Below are positions 22,901-32,639 of a DNA stretch of 64,000 nucleotides, one piece after another. Numbering within the stretch: position 1 is the first letter of the stretch; each line of letters opens with the position of its first letter. The position numbers were made by a program, and so were the translations under genes. The notes under the pieces were generated by a model, which saw nothing but the letters and a program-made list of their open reading frames with translations, was not told the DNA's origin and did no database searches. The stretch comes from Macrotrachela quadricornifera (taxonomy: Eukaryota; Rotifera; Eurotatoria; Philodinida; Philodinidae), in contig JAJEKB010020372.1 of the NCBI GenBank assembly GCA_022393335.1, forward strand, positions 116,589 through 180,588. Direction: 5' to 3'.

Positions 22901-24585
22901 GGATGAACCATTGATCGATTTAGAATACAATTCAAAACATTAACATTAGCGCAAATATTTTACGTTTTTTATTTTAGTAGTAGCGACTAATTCTACTATT
23001 GTATTTAAAAATTTCTTGTGATTATTAATATCTCGGTGTATTTTCTAGATTTTATTACATATAGAATATACTAATTTATATATTGATATTAAGGACAATA
23101 TAACAAATGATGATCAAGAGTCAACAACATATTCATATTATTTCAAACATGATCTTCAGTCAGATTTTTGTTTTGAATGCACTCGAAGGATGAATTTTCA
23201 GGTGCTTCCATAACACCCTCACCCTCAACCGATCTAATCGACAAAAGCAACTCGTAATTTAAAACTGGATAATCATATAAAATGATTTACTCCTATCTAA
23301 GATCAGAAAAAGTTTAGAATCCGAACCTTGTAGAGTCAAAGAAGTGTTATGTTCGTGTTCCGTGACACCCTTACATAGTGAGATACATGGTGATAGTCTA
23401 TCATTACATTCTCTCCAACATGGAACTGTTGTTTTGATGTTCATCGGCACCCTCACTAAGAGTCATATATTACATTGCTATACCGTGGAGATCGTAAACT
23501 TTGTTTGACTTTACATGACTTCAAATTGACTTTACAAGATGCGTTTGTATTTACGCAGCTCTGCAAAAGAAAGAGCTTTTTCTGCTCTTCCAGATTGTAT
23601 ATAATTTACTGTTTCTACCATATCGATAAATGAAATAACATGGCAAAAAAGAAGTATACCTTCGAAAACATTCCGCACTGCTTTTAATGTGAAAAAGTAG
23701 CAGAAAATGTTAACCTTTATATTTTCTCCTCTTTCGAATGGTATATAACTTGTTTTTTCACTCGCATTCCTCAATGAAATAAAACAAGAAAATATTCATA
23801 ATGAATTTGAAGATTTTTCATGAACTTGTCAAAAAAAAATCTTCTAGGTGGTAATTAATCATAATGAGTATAAAATGAACAAAATTATCATTGTCTACTA
23901 TAATGTTTTAACGTGTTCATATAACGATTGCAAAATTGGCACACGAATGTTTCCTTCTCTTTCTTGTTTTATTATTGCATCGACGAATACAAATGAAAAA
24001 AAAACAAATTACATGCCATTTGAAAGTCGCGAAGATTTTTTTTATTAAATGATTTTTTAGACATTTCGCAGCATTAAAAAGAAGACAGCTAAGAAATAAT
24101 TAATTACTGTTATTATGTATTCAAGCTTTTTATTTTGATAATTGTATAGATATTTAACCTTACGAAAATAAACATTTTTTCACGTATATTCTCTTTCATA
24201 GAGAGATTTCAAGAATAACGGAATCTTTTCTTTCTCTTTCGATTTATTAATTTGTTTTCTTGATTGAATCCTTGAAATATCACTTCTTACTAATATATCT
24301 GTCTTTCTAGAAGAATATACCAAATGTTTGATTCATTTTATTTCGATTTTACTGTCATGTAATAATGTAATATTTGTTAGTAAAAAGAACTATATGAGAG
24401 TGGGATATAAAGAAGTGACACAGTTATATGGCTGACAAGAAAATCTAATGTTAATATACCACTTCAAAGCAAGGCATACTTATAAAATGTAATGAAGCAA
24501 ACTGAAGAGAGAAGAATATATGAATACGATTGTCATACAAAGAGATCACATTTGATAAGACAGAAGACATAAAAACGAATAAGAG
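22901..24585. other. No gene; traces of caccctcac-type repeat
   Basis: aacaccctcaccctcaaccg near 23210, cgtgacacccttac near 23365 and ggcaccctcactaagag near 23447 look like remnants of the same minisatellite core found in the foldback elements. The rest is AT-rich. 24060-24585 is the presumptive promoter side of the GH32 gene, without a convincing TATA assignment. Confidence 0.4.
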
Positions 24586-26524
24586 ATGAAAGTACATCTT
24601 CTATTATTAATTCTAATTAAGTTTGTATATTCAATAAATCTAAATAGTATTTCATTGAATACACTTAAACTACCTGAAGATCTTTCTCAGGTGAATCTTT
24701 CAACATTACCAGATAATTCATTATTTATAAAATGGAGACCAACTTATCACTTCGCTTCACCTAACTCGTGGATGAATGATCCTTGTGGACCACTTTATAA
24801 TCCAACAACACAAAATTATCATTTATATTACCAAGTTCAGCCTGGTTACGTTCAATGGGGAAATATATCTTGGGGACATGCAAAGTCAGAAGATATGATC
24901 TTTTGGGAAGATGTTATTTCATGGGAAGGATATAATTATATTGCTCTTGCGCCATGTGTTGGCAATAATCAAAGTATAAAAGGTGTTTTTAGTGGTTCTG
25001 CTTTACCAGTTTCAATTAATGGTGACACAGAAAATGGTACAATTACAGCTATTTATACAAGTGTCAAACAGTTGCCAATAATTTGGAATGGATTTTATAG
25101 TTTAGGAAGTGAAACTCAATCATTAGCAGTTTCATACGATGATGGTGTCACTTTTCAACACTATGACAATAATCCAATTCTTCGTTCCCCACCTATAGAA
25201 ATGAATATTACTGGATGGAGAAATCCAAAATTAAAAAAATGGCCTGAAATGGATATTGTATTATATGGATCTAATAAAGGAAATTATTATATGACTATTT
25301 CATCAGGTATTCAAGGTGTTGGTCCACGAGTTCTGCTGTATGAAGCTCCTTCAAATAATTTGACTAGATGGACATATTTAGGTCCTCTTCTCGCCGTAAA
25401 TGGTAATTATACTATAAATGAACTATGGTCAGGTTCACTCGGTTATAATTTCGAAGCTTCTAATGCTTTCTCTCTTCTTGAAAAAGCTGCTGATAGTGGA
25501 GATAATCGAACCATTTATACAGTTGCTTTACTCGGTACGGAAGGAGGTAATACAACTTTACATCAATCTACTCGCTGATCTGTATGGATTCACGGAAATC
25601 TTACTCAAACAAGCAATGGTAATCCTATGATGAATATTTTGACAGGTGGTGTTTTAGATTGGGGTGATACTTATACACTCAATTCATTTCATGATCCAAA
25701 AGGAGATCGAAGAATCTTTTATGGATGGGTTATGGAAGCGAATAATAATTATGGAGAGAGAGCATTTGGTTACAACGGTCAATTTTCACTTCCAAGAGAA
25801 GTTTTCGTTCAAATATACCATAATGTTTTTGATGTTGACGGATCTCTTGTACAGCCAGGACCTTGGACTGTCATACCAAATAGTGATGGAACATATACAT
25901 TTAAAACTCTTGGTATTAAACCAATTGATGAAATAACTAAACTACGGCAGAATAATAATGTCGTTTATATAATCTCTCAAACTTTTAATCAACCAACATC
26001 ATTTACAAGTCTTAATGTTTCTTCTTCCAATTTTGAGTTACAGACCAGTATTAATATCTTTTCAAATACTAGTGCTGGTTTCGTTTTTCGTAGATCATCC
26101 AATGGGTTAGAATATACCAGTCTGATTTATGATCCAGTTTCACAATATTTAATTTTAAACCGAACTTACTCTTCATTAGTTACAATGTTTGCCAATAGTA
26201 CAATTTACGCTAAACATGCATTACTTACGACTAAGAGTCAACAATCATACTACACAAATGGAACTTTTGTCTTTACGAATATTTGTTGACAATTCTTTAG
26301 TGGAAGTCTATGCCAACAATCGTACAGCTATTGTTACACATATTTATCCAACACTTTCAGATTCTATTGGCATTGAATATGTTGTAGGTGGACAAGGAGG
26401 ATCCATTACATTTGGTGAAACATCTTTCTGGTTTGACTTGCAAAATGCATTTCCTAAAAGACTAGCGAATAGTTCTATTAATTTAGTTGATCCCACTAAT
26501 ATTATCAGTGGCGTTAGCTTCTAA
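24586..26524 (+). pseudogene. Secreted GH32 glycosidase (beta-fructofuranosidase/inulinase family), frame-disrupted
   Basis: The start at 24586 gives a signal peptide (MKVHLLLLILIKFVYS). GH32 motifs follow: WMNDPCG at residues 62-68 (Asp65 is the nucleophile position), FSGSA near 135, WRNP at 211-214 where the family has RDP, and GYNFEAS with Glu290 at the acid/base position. The C-terminal beta-sandwich ends in LRIFVDNSLVEVYAN. The WMNDPCG variant and the GYNFE form recall fungal GH32 enzymes, which fits horizontal acquisition. GH32 enzymes hydrolyse sucrose or fructans outside the cell. Lesions: TGA at 25576-25578 within a frame that resumes unchanged (SVWIHGNLTQTS), and a one-base frameshift near 26262-26270. 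The Asp-to-Asn change in RDP would also impair catalysis. It is about 646 codons if repaired, a normal family length. Confidence 0.8.
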
Positions 26525-27004
26525 AATTCATTTATCTTCTTATTTTTTCTGTTTGTTTTATTCTTTATATATTACATATACTGATCACATTCATTTTTTT
26601 TTCGAGTGTGTTTTCTTTCTAATCTAGTTAATTATATCTGTTTTTGAGCTAGTACTATATAAAACCATACATGAATTTCGATTATTTTATTAAAATTCTG
26701 TTAATTAAAATAACAGACAACATTGAAGGTTTTCAGTTCTATTTTTTCATATGAAGTTACAACGTTCTTCGTTTCAAAGGATAGGATTTTCTCGAATTAG
26801 ATATTGGTGTACATAATTAAATAGAACGATTATGAGATGTTAATAAAATTTGATAAATGTATTGGTATTTATATTATATTATAAAACTCTCATTGATTGA
26901 TTTTATACCAATTTATACTGTTGAAACTTCTGATGAATAAAATATTATTTCCTCTCCTCACCTTTGATTTTGCCATCTGTAAGCATTTCATCAAAAAAAG
27001 GCTA
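26525..27004. other. 3' flank of the GH32 gene, nothing else seen
   Basis: AT-rich, with AATAAA-like signals near 26936-26941. No open frame. Confidence 0.4.
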
Positions 27005-27842
27005 TTAACGCAATTCATGCGGAATTAAAATAGAGTAGAGTAGAACTCATTAATTCGATTTGAGTATTAAAATTTTACTCAAGTTTCAACTTTTAATACT
27101 CGAGTAGTCGAGTTTTAAACTATTCAACTATTCAACTAATAAGAATTTCATTATTCAGTTACTCGAGTTTCAAACTGTCGAACTGATAAGAATTTTATTA
27201 TTCGAGTAGTGCATTGTTAAACTATTCGGCAAGATCTGTGGCAGAGCTTCAAGATATTCGCTTTCACCGTAACGCTTCTATATGCGGTTTCACTCTCTGT
27301 GAAACGTTTTCAAGACGTTGGCCTTTACCCTCATGCTCCCATGTGTGACTTACAGATTTCTCCCTTCAAGCTGACGTTCTCCTATGTGGCTTGAAGATGT
27401 TCGTCTTCACCCTCACGCTCCGCTTTGTGGTTTGAAAGTGTTCGCCTTCATCTTCAAGCTTTTTGAAACATCTTCAAGATCTTCGCCTTCACCCTCATGC
27501 TGGCCTGTGTGACTTTATATGAAATTATTTCATACTCTGCTAGCGTCACAGGTTTGACCTTTTAGCGACTATTTTTGACAATGACGCTAACAGCTAGAAT
27601 TTCACGAACTGTCAACCACCATGAAAGGCTAGCCTGCAATTAATGAGGCAGTTCTTGGTTTCCGAACCGCAGTAGAATAAATTCTTAGCATGAATTTTTG
27701 ACAGCCTTAGCGACGGTTTTCATGTTCAAGAATAAGAAGAACAAAGGTGGAACTGACTTGAAAATTTGAATAGTTGAAAACTCGAGTAAAATTTTTAATA
27801 CTCGAGTGAAGCCTTCGAGTTCTACATGTATGGCGTTATTAA
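27005..27842. mobile_element. Inverted-repeat element with a 43-bp minisatellite core
   Basis: Left end ttaacgcaattcatgcgg... and agtagaactc pair in inverse with gagttctacatgtatggcgttattaa at the right. Inner arms carry actcgagt and aatagttgaa motifs on both sides (27060-27190 and 27755-27815). The core (about 27235-27520) is a degenerate array with units such as gatgttcgtcttcaccctca, cgctccgctttgtgg, period about 43. No coding capacity. Confidence 0.6.
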
Positions 27843-28509
27843 GAGAATAATAGTGGTAACTATGAAGTAAGGATGCAATGATGACGGTGGACTAATGTAC
27901 CATTGGTTCACCGCCCTCATTACATCCCTAATATGAAAATACCAAGCATTGCTATACTTTGCATGCAATTATTATCTTAATCATTGAGCTCACTATTGCA
28001 TGCCTAACAATTTCATCTTTTTTGAACAAGTCGCCAGTGGATGGTTGTGGCTATCGTAGTTTGTTCGAATTGGCGCACAGTGTGCTGTATACCTGTGGAT
28101 TAATGAACCAGTGAACCACTGTCACATTTCTATACTGCATATTGCAATTGCGAATAGTCTTATACTTGTCATTTGCTTGTAAACTATAGTAAGGTCCTAA
28201 TCTCTAATTGAAGATATAATCACGTATTTTATATGTCAGTTCCACAAAAATAGACTTAGAACGTGTTATCTATTCTTTTCTGTATATAATGACTTTATAA
28301 TTGAATACTGTGAAAGCAAAAAGAATGAAAAATGTGACCATCATCAAAATCATACGAATAATTTTTATGGCACCTGTATATACGCGTGTTTTGTCTCATC
28401 TATTTGATTTGTTATGAAGCTTAGTTATTACATATACATGTGGGATAGAGTGTGCTGTATGATATTGTGTGAATGTTTTATCAAAATAAAATTGAAACAA
28501 TTGAACAAA
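27843..28509. other. No feature seen
   Basis: Moderately AT-rich spacer, with no frames or repeats I can support. It is the 3' side of the TPR gene. Confidence 0.4.
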
Positions 28510-29892
28510 TCAATGTTCAAATGCGTTTATGTTTTCACATTGTTTTTCTTCTGATGCAAGTTTCTTTTGCAATCCAATAATCCATGGATGATCAGATGGC
28601 AAGGATTTAAATGCAATATTCAATACTGTCTGCCATTCTTTCAATGCTTTTACTTTATTTCCAAAACAACTGCAAAGGTTACCAATATTCCAGTATGTTC
28701 TTACAAGATCTGAATGATTTTCAGGCAAGGAATTTAGTTGAATATCTAGAGTTTTCACATAATAATGCATGGCTGTAGGATAGTTGCCTTGTCGTTTATA
28801 AATAAATCCAAAATTATTATATGTTTCTGCAATGTCTGGATGATTTTCAGGTAAGGAGATTAATTGAATTTTAAGTATGGTTTCACAATGACTCAAAGCC
28901 TGAGCATAGTTTTCGTTTTGACTTCGTTGAAAACCTTCAATAGTATTGTCCATTCTTGCAACGTCTTGAAGTTTTCCAAGCAACAATTTTAATTCAATGT
29001 TAAGTGCTTTTTCGTAATAATTTAAGGCTTCAACATAGTTGCCTTGGCTTTTATGAACTGCTGCAATATTGTTTAATGTCATTGCAATGTTTAGATGGAT
29101 TTCAGGCAAGGATTTTAACAAAATACGATATGCTTTCTCATGATAATTCAAGGCTTCAGTGTGATTGTCTTTTTTGTGATGAATTGTTCCAATGTTGTTA
29201 TATGTTGTTACAAATGATGGATGATTTTCAGGCAAGGATTTTGATTTAATGTTAAGTGCTTGTTCACAATAATTCAAAGCTTTAACATAGTTGCCTTGAC
29301 TTTCATGAACTGCTACAATATTGTTCAATGTCATTGCAACGTCTGGATGATTTTCAGGTAAAAATTTTAATCGAATGTTAAGTGCTTTTTCAAAATAATT
29401 CAAGGCTTGAGCATAGTTACTTTGTCTTAGATGAACTTCTGCAATACGGATGTATGTCGTTGCAATGTCTGAATTATTTTCTGGCAAAAATTTTAATTGT
29501 GTGTCAAGTGTTTTTCCATAATAATTTAAAGCTTCAGCATAATTTCCTTTAGTCATATGAAGTGAGCCTATATTGCTGTATAACTTTGCAGTATTTAGAT
29601 GATTTTCAGGCAAATATTGTAATTGAATTTGATGTGCTTTTGCAAAATAATTCAATGCATCGGCATAGTTACCTTGTCTTTGGTACGCCACTGCAATGTT
29701 GTTGTATAAGATGCCATTGAATGGATCGTGTGGCGACAAATCTTTGCTCAACAATTCATAATAGTGATTGGTTTTGTTATGATAACCCATTTCCATCATG
29801 AGATATCCTAATGCAGCTAAATCAAAAGGATGTTCTGCAATATTCATTCTTATATGATCTGTCAGATTTTTAAGTCCATTATCTTTTTTCAT
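28510..29892 (-). CDS. TPR array, C-terminal part of an ADP-ribosyltransferase/TPR protein
   Basis: The 460-residue frame contains nine consecutive kinesin-light-chain-type TPRs of 42 residues, each with a core like NNIAVAYQRQGNYADALNYF followed by KALNI, LKFLPENHPD. Repeats run from about residue 60 to 430. TPRs are protein-binding solenoids. The N-terminal 50 residues (KNLTDHIRMN, LAALGYLMMEMGYHNKTNHYY) form the linker known to follow the transferase domain in bdelloid relatives. The frame overlaps the end of the transferase frame (29879) by 14 bases. The two are in different frames only because of an A6 run at 29884-29889; with five A the protein would be continuous. So this is most likely the second half of one gene, not a separate gene, and its apparent ATG is an artefact. 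Confidence 0.75.
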   Translation of the reverse strand: MKKDNGLKNLTDHIRMNIAEHPFDLAALGYLMMEMGYHNKTNHYYELLSKDLSPHDPFNGILYNNIAVAYQRQGNYADALNYFAKAHQIQLQYLPENHLNTAKLYSNIGSLHMTKGNYAEALNYYGKTLDTQLKFLPENNSDIATTYIRIAEVHLRQSNYAQALNYFEKALNIRLKFLPENHPDVAMTLNNIVAVHESQGNYVKALNYCEQALNIKSKSLPENHPSFVTTYNNIGTIHHKKDNHTEALNYHEKAYRILLKSLPEIHLNIAMTLNNIAAVHKSQGNYVEALNYYEKALNIELKLLLGKLQDVARMDNTIEGFQRSQNENYAQALSHCETILKIQLISLPENHPDIAETYNNFGFIYKRQGNYPTAMHYYVKTLDIQLNSLPENHSDLVRTYWNIGNLCSCFGNKVKALKEWQTVLNIAFKSLPSDHPWIIGLQKKLASEEKQCENINAFEH

Positions 29893-30646
29893 ATTGGTCA
29901 GCTACAGTTAATTTAACTAAATATCTTTGATTAGTGTCTGTATATTTGTCCACTGAATCAATTCGAAACACGCAATCCATCGAAAATAATATTTCTTCTT
30001 CATCTTGCATAAAACTATACTTTTCTATATTAGCATACGGAGTTGATATAGAATTTTCACTATTAATATTTATTTCAAAAAGAACAGGTACAGTTTCTCC
30101 TTCTTCTGAACCAAGAACAAATATTAATGCTGCAGTTTTATCTAATGTTGTTGACAAAAATGAATTCATCGATACTAATTCTCCTTGAGTTTGTTCAACA
30201 CTTTTTAATTCGTTCTTATTCATGAATTGGCCACGATAGACAATTTTAATTTTTTTTAATTCAGATGATTGTGTTAAATATAAATGTTCCAATTGTTTAT
30301 ATAATTCTTTAATAATATATCGAAATTTATATATCATATCAAAATCTTGATATCTGAATGCTTTATTTAATAGGCGATATAAAAAACAATCTCGAGTATA
30401 CCATTGAATGGCTTTATCTGAAGTATATTCTTGTTCAAATTGATCAATTATTTCTAATTGTTTTTTATTATCATAATAACATTGTCGACATTTATCTAGT
30501 ATATCATATTTAGCTTGATTTGAATTTGAATGATTTAATAATATTTCAATAAATAAGTGCATATACATAAAATATTGATTTTCTTTTGATAAATCTTTCA
30601 ATGATTTTTCTTTAATATTGTCATCAGCATTATTGAAAAATGTCAT
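29879..30646 (-). CDS. Mono-ADP-ribosyltransferase domain (R-S-ExE class)
   Basis: The 255-residue frame carries the family's landmarks. These are YTRDCFLYRLLNKAFR near 93-98, VYRGQ with Arg138 (NAD binding), NSFLSTT with Ser162/Ser165, and QDEEEIL with Glu216 and Glu218 (the ExE catalytic pair of arginine-type transferases). The enzyme class transfers ADP-ribose from NAD+ to a protein side chain; the target cannot be inferred. There is no signal peptide or GPI tail in this frame, which points to an intracellular member of the bdelloid ART-TPR families. Upstream sequence in the same frame (30647-30835) extends the protein N-terminally without a stop, so Met at 30646 is probably internal. The domain runs into the TPR array after an A-run frameshift. 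Confidence 0.8.
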   Translation of the reverse strand: MTFFNNADDNIKEKSLKDLSKENQYFMYMHLFIEILLNHSNSNQAKYDILDKCRQCYYDNKKQLEIIDQFEQEYTSDKAIQWYTRDCFLYRLLNKAFRYQDFDMIYKFRYIIKELYKQLEHLYLTQSSELKKIKIVYRGQFMNKNELKSVEQTQGELVSMNSFLSTTLDKTAALIFVLGSEEGETVPVLFEININSENSISTPYANIEKYSFMQDEEEILFSMDCVFRIDSVDKYTDTNQRYLVKLTVADQYEKR

Positions 30647-31010
30647 TGGAGTTGAAAGTTGTTTTGAAAATAGTTTAATATCTACATTTATTTTATAAAT
30701 AAGTAATTGTTTGTCAGTGAATATATTCTGACTTTTTACATATTCAAAATAATTGTTATCATCATCAGTCTGATTTATACTAAATATGTAAATACATCTA
30801 ATTTGTTGTAATTGATGGATAAGTGGAATAATGAATTGATGTTATATAATCGATACATTCATGTGGATTATTGAATAATTTTACATTATTGATTGTATCA
30901 TTGAAATCATAACATATTTCAAACCTTATTAATGCTTGAATATATAGATAATCTTGAGACTTTATAATCAAGTTTAATTTTAATGAAATTAGTAGAATTT
31001 ATATAGTTGT
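30647..31010 (-). pseudogene. N-terminal domain remnant of the ART-TPR gene
   Basis: Directly upstream of the transferase the same frame reads PLIHQLQQIRCIYIFSINQ and on to SKQLSTP, up to a stop at about 30850. In another frame just before it I read KSQDYLYIQALIRFE and then NNPHECIDYITS. These are the first and second halves of the N-terminal domain seen in the 7491-7864 fragment (IQAQ, LRATINH, VLIVSGQLGQ), but the middle stretch equivalent to DDRIVLIVSGQLGQ is missing. A deletion of roughly 15-20 codons with loss of frame is the simplest reading. An unrecognised intron cannot supply the missing text. Confidence 0.5.
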
Positions 31011-31337
31011 ATAAAAGTGATCATATTTTGTTAATCTTTATTTTAAGTGAAATAATAATGGAAATTTTGGATCTTTTACGATCATTTTCAACCAATTAAA
31101 AGGACAATTTCAAAAGATATTTCAAAATAAAACAGAAAACAAATATAAATTAAAATAAAATAAACATCATAAACAAAACATTAGTACCTGGTGCAATTCC
31201 ATATATTGGATTGTAGTAATTCTGATGATTGATAACTACTAATTTCAATTCACATCCAAAAATCAACATACTTGTATTAGAATACTCAAATCTGTAAGTA
31301 CTATTTTTATGTAATTATGTATGAATAAGGAATATAT

Positions 31338-31488
31338 GTAGTACTTGAAACTTGAATTCAACTATTCAAAGAGAGACGAGGGAAGAGGAAGTAAAACCCT
31401 ACAGAGTAAGGTGAAGATGAGAGTGCACGTATTTGGTGCTATTATATAACTGGAATAGTTGAATACTTGAATTCAAGTTTGACACTAC
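31338..31488. mobile_element. Small foldback element with gtgaag core
   Basis: gtagtacttgaaacttgaat and caactattcaa at the left pair with tagttgaatacttgaattc and aagtttgacactac at the right. The core (31375-31430) reads aaaaccctacagagtaagg and tgaagatgagagtgcac, close to the core at 6135-6205. Confidence 0.65.
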
Positions 31489-31497
31489 TGGTTTCCT

Positions 31498-31592
31498 AAG
31501 AACATGTTTTTTTGGCCTTTGATCCTGACACTAACAAACACGCACACACGTATAAACTATTTTCTTTTGTGTGACGTTCCTTTCAGTCAAGG
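31498..31592. repeat. Dispersed repeat, copy with tttgatcctgacac...tttcagtc
   Basis: ggcctttgatcctgacac, acgcacacacg and cctttcagtcaaggaaat recur at 54795-54880 in the same orientation and, more loosely, inverted at about 42065-42135. This is an unclassified interspersed repeat. Confidence 0.65.
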
Positions 31593-32639
31593 AAATAAGA
31601 CCAAGACATTACCACTTTCACATTGAATTCGTGTTTAGAAACGTTTAGTCTTATAAACAGTATACCCGAAGAAAACTGATTCTGAGAAAGACGAAAAAGG
31701 TCTTTATAATCTCTCCAAGAAGTTGTCGAGAAAAAAATCCGAAGTATTTTTTAGAAACTCTCCTCACAATCGAAAATCACCAAAAGTCTTATAAATGTTC
31801 AAGGCAGCTAAAGAAAATGGTCTGAATCGCTAAAGAATACGTTTGCTTTGGGAACCAAATGATGGAATCTGAAAGAAGAGATTTCAGTGCATCTTTCTAC
31901 GATAAAAACTGAATTTTAAATTTTTGCGAAAAGTCGCTTTTTTCTGAGGTGATCTTTAGAGTAGCGATGGAAAGTTACTCTGCATTGTCGAATAACCGGT
32001 AACAGCCCGATTACCCTCTAATAGCAATTGTAAACTGAAGAGCACTGACTTCATAGAAACACAGTGTATTTCTCGAAAATCGCAAGATTTGATGCACTTG
32101 ATCAAAATATTTTCGGAGCTAAAGAATCTAATTCATTCAATGTATCACTGAAGAATTTTTGTTACTTTTATGAAATACTACTTTTAGTGAGTTATGACCC
32201 ATTACTGTTACTTGAAAACTGAAAACGGAATTGAATGAGAACAGTAGTTTCCTTTTTCAAGCTTAAAAACTTCACAAGACTGAAGTTTTGGCTATTTTCA
32301 CCACGGTGCACAGTTTGGGTAGAGAATTGAAAATTTCAATATTTACGTAAATGGCTGGCACTGAACGTATTATATGGTTTGCTTTTAATATACAATTCAG
32401 CAAGAAATAATCAGAAATGCTTCAAAGGTACCTTTATTGAAAAGCGCAGGTATTATTTCCCAAGTTCTTGAACACTTCCAAAGAAAATTCTTTTCAGAAG
32501 CATTCAAACAAACTGTAAATCATTAGACTATTAAATTGCAATAGACTAGTGAAAATGTGTTTATTCTATTTTCGTTTAATTTTTTCAAAAAAATGCAATT
32601 TAGTTGTCTCATACACATACACAAAATGTTCCTACTGTT
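31593..32639. other. No gene; 3' flank of the kinase gene
   Basis: No frame or repeat supported. Composition is somewhat less AT-rich than elsewhere. Confidence 0.4.
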
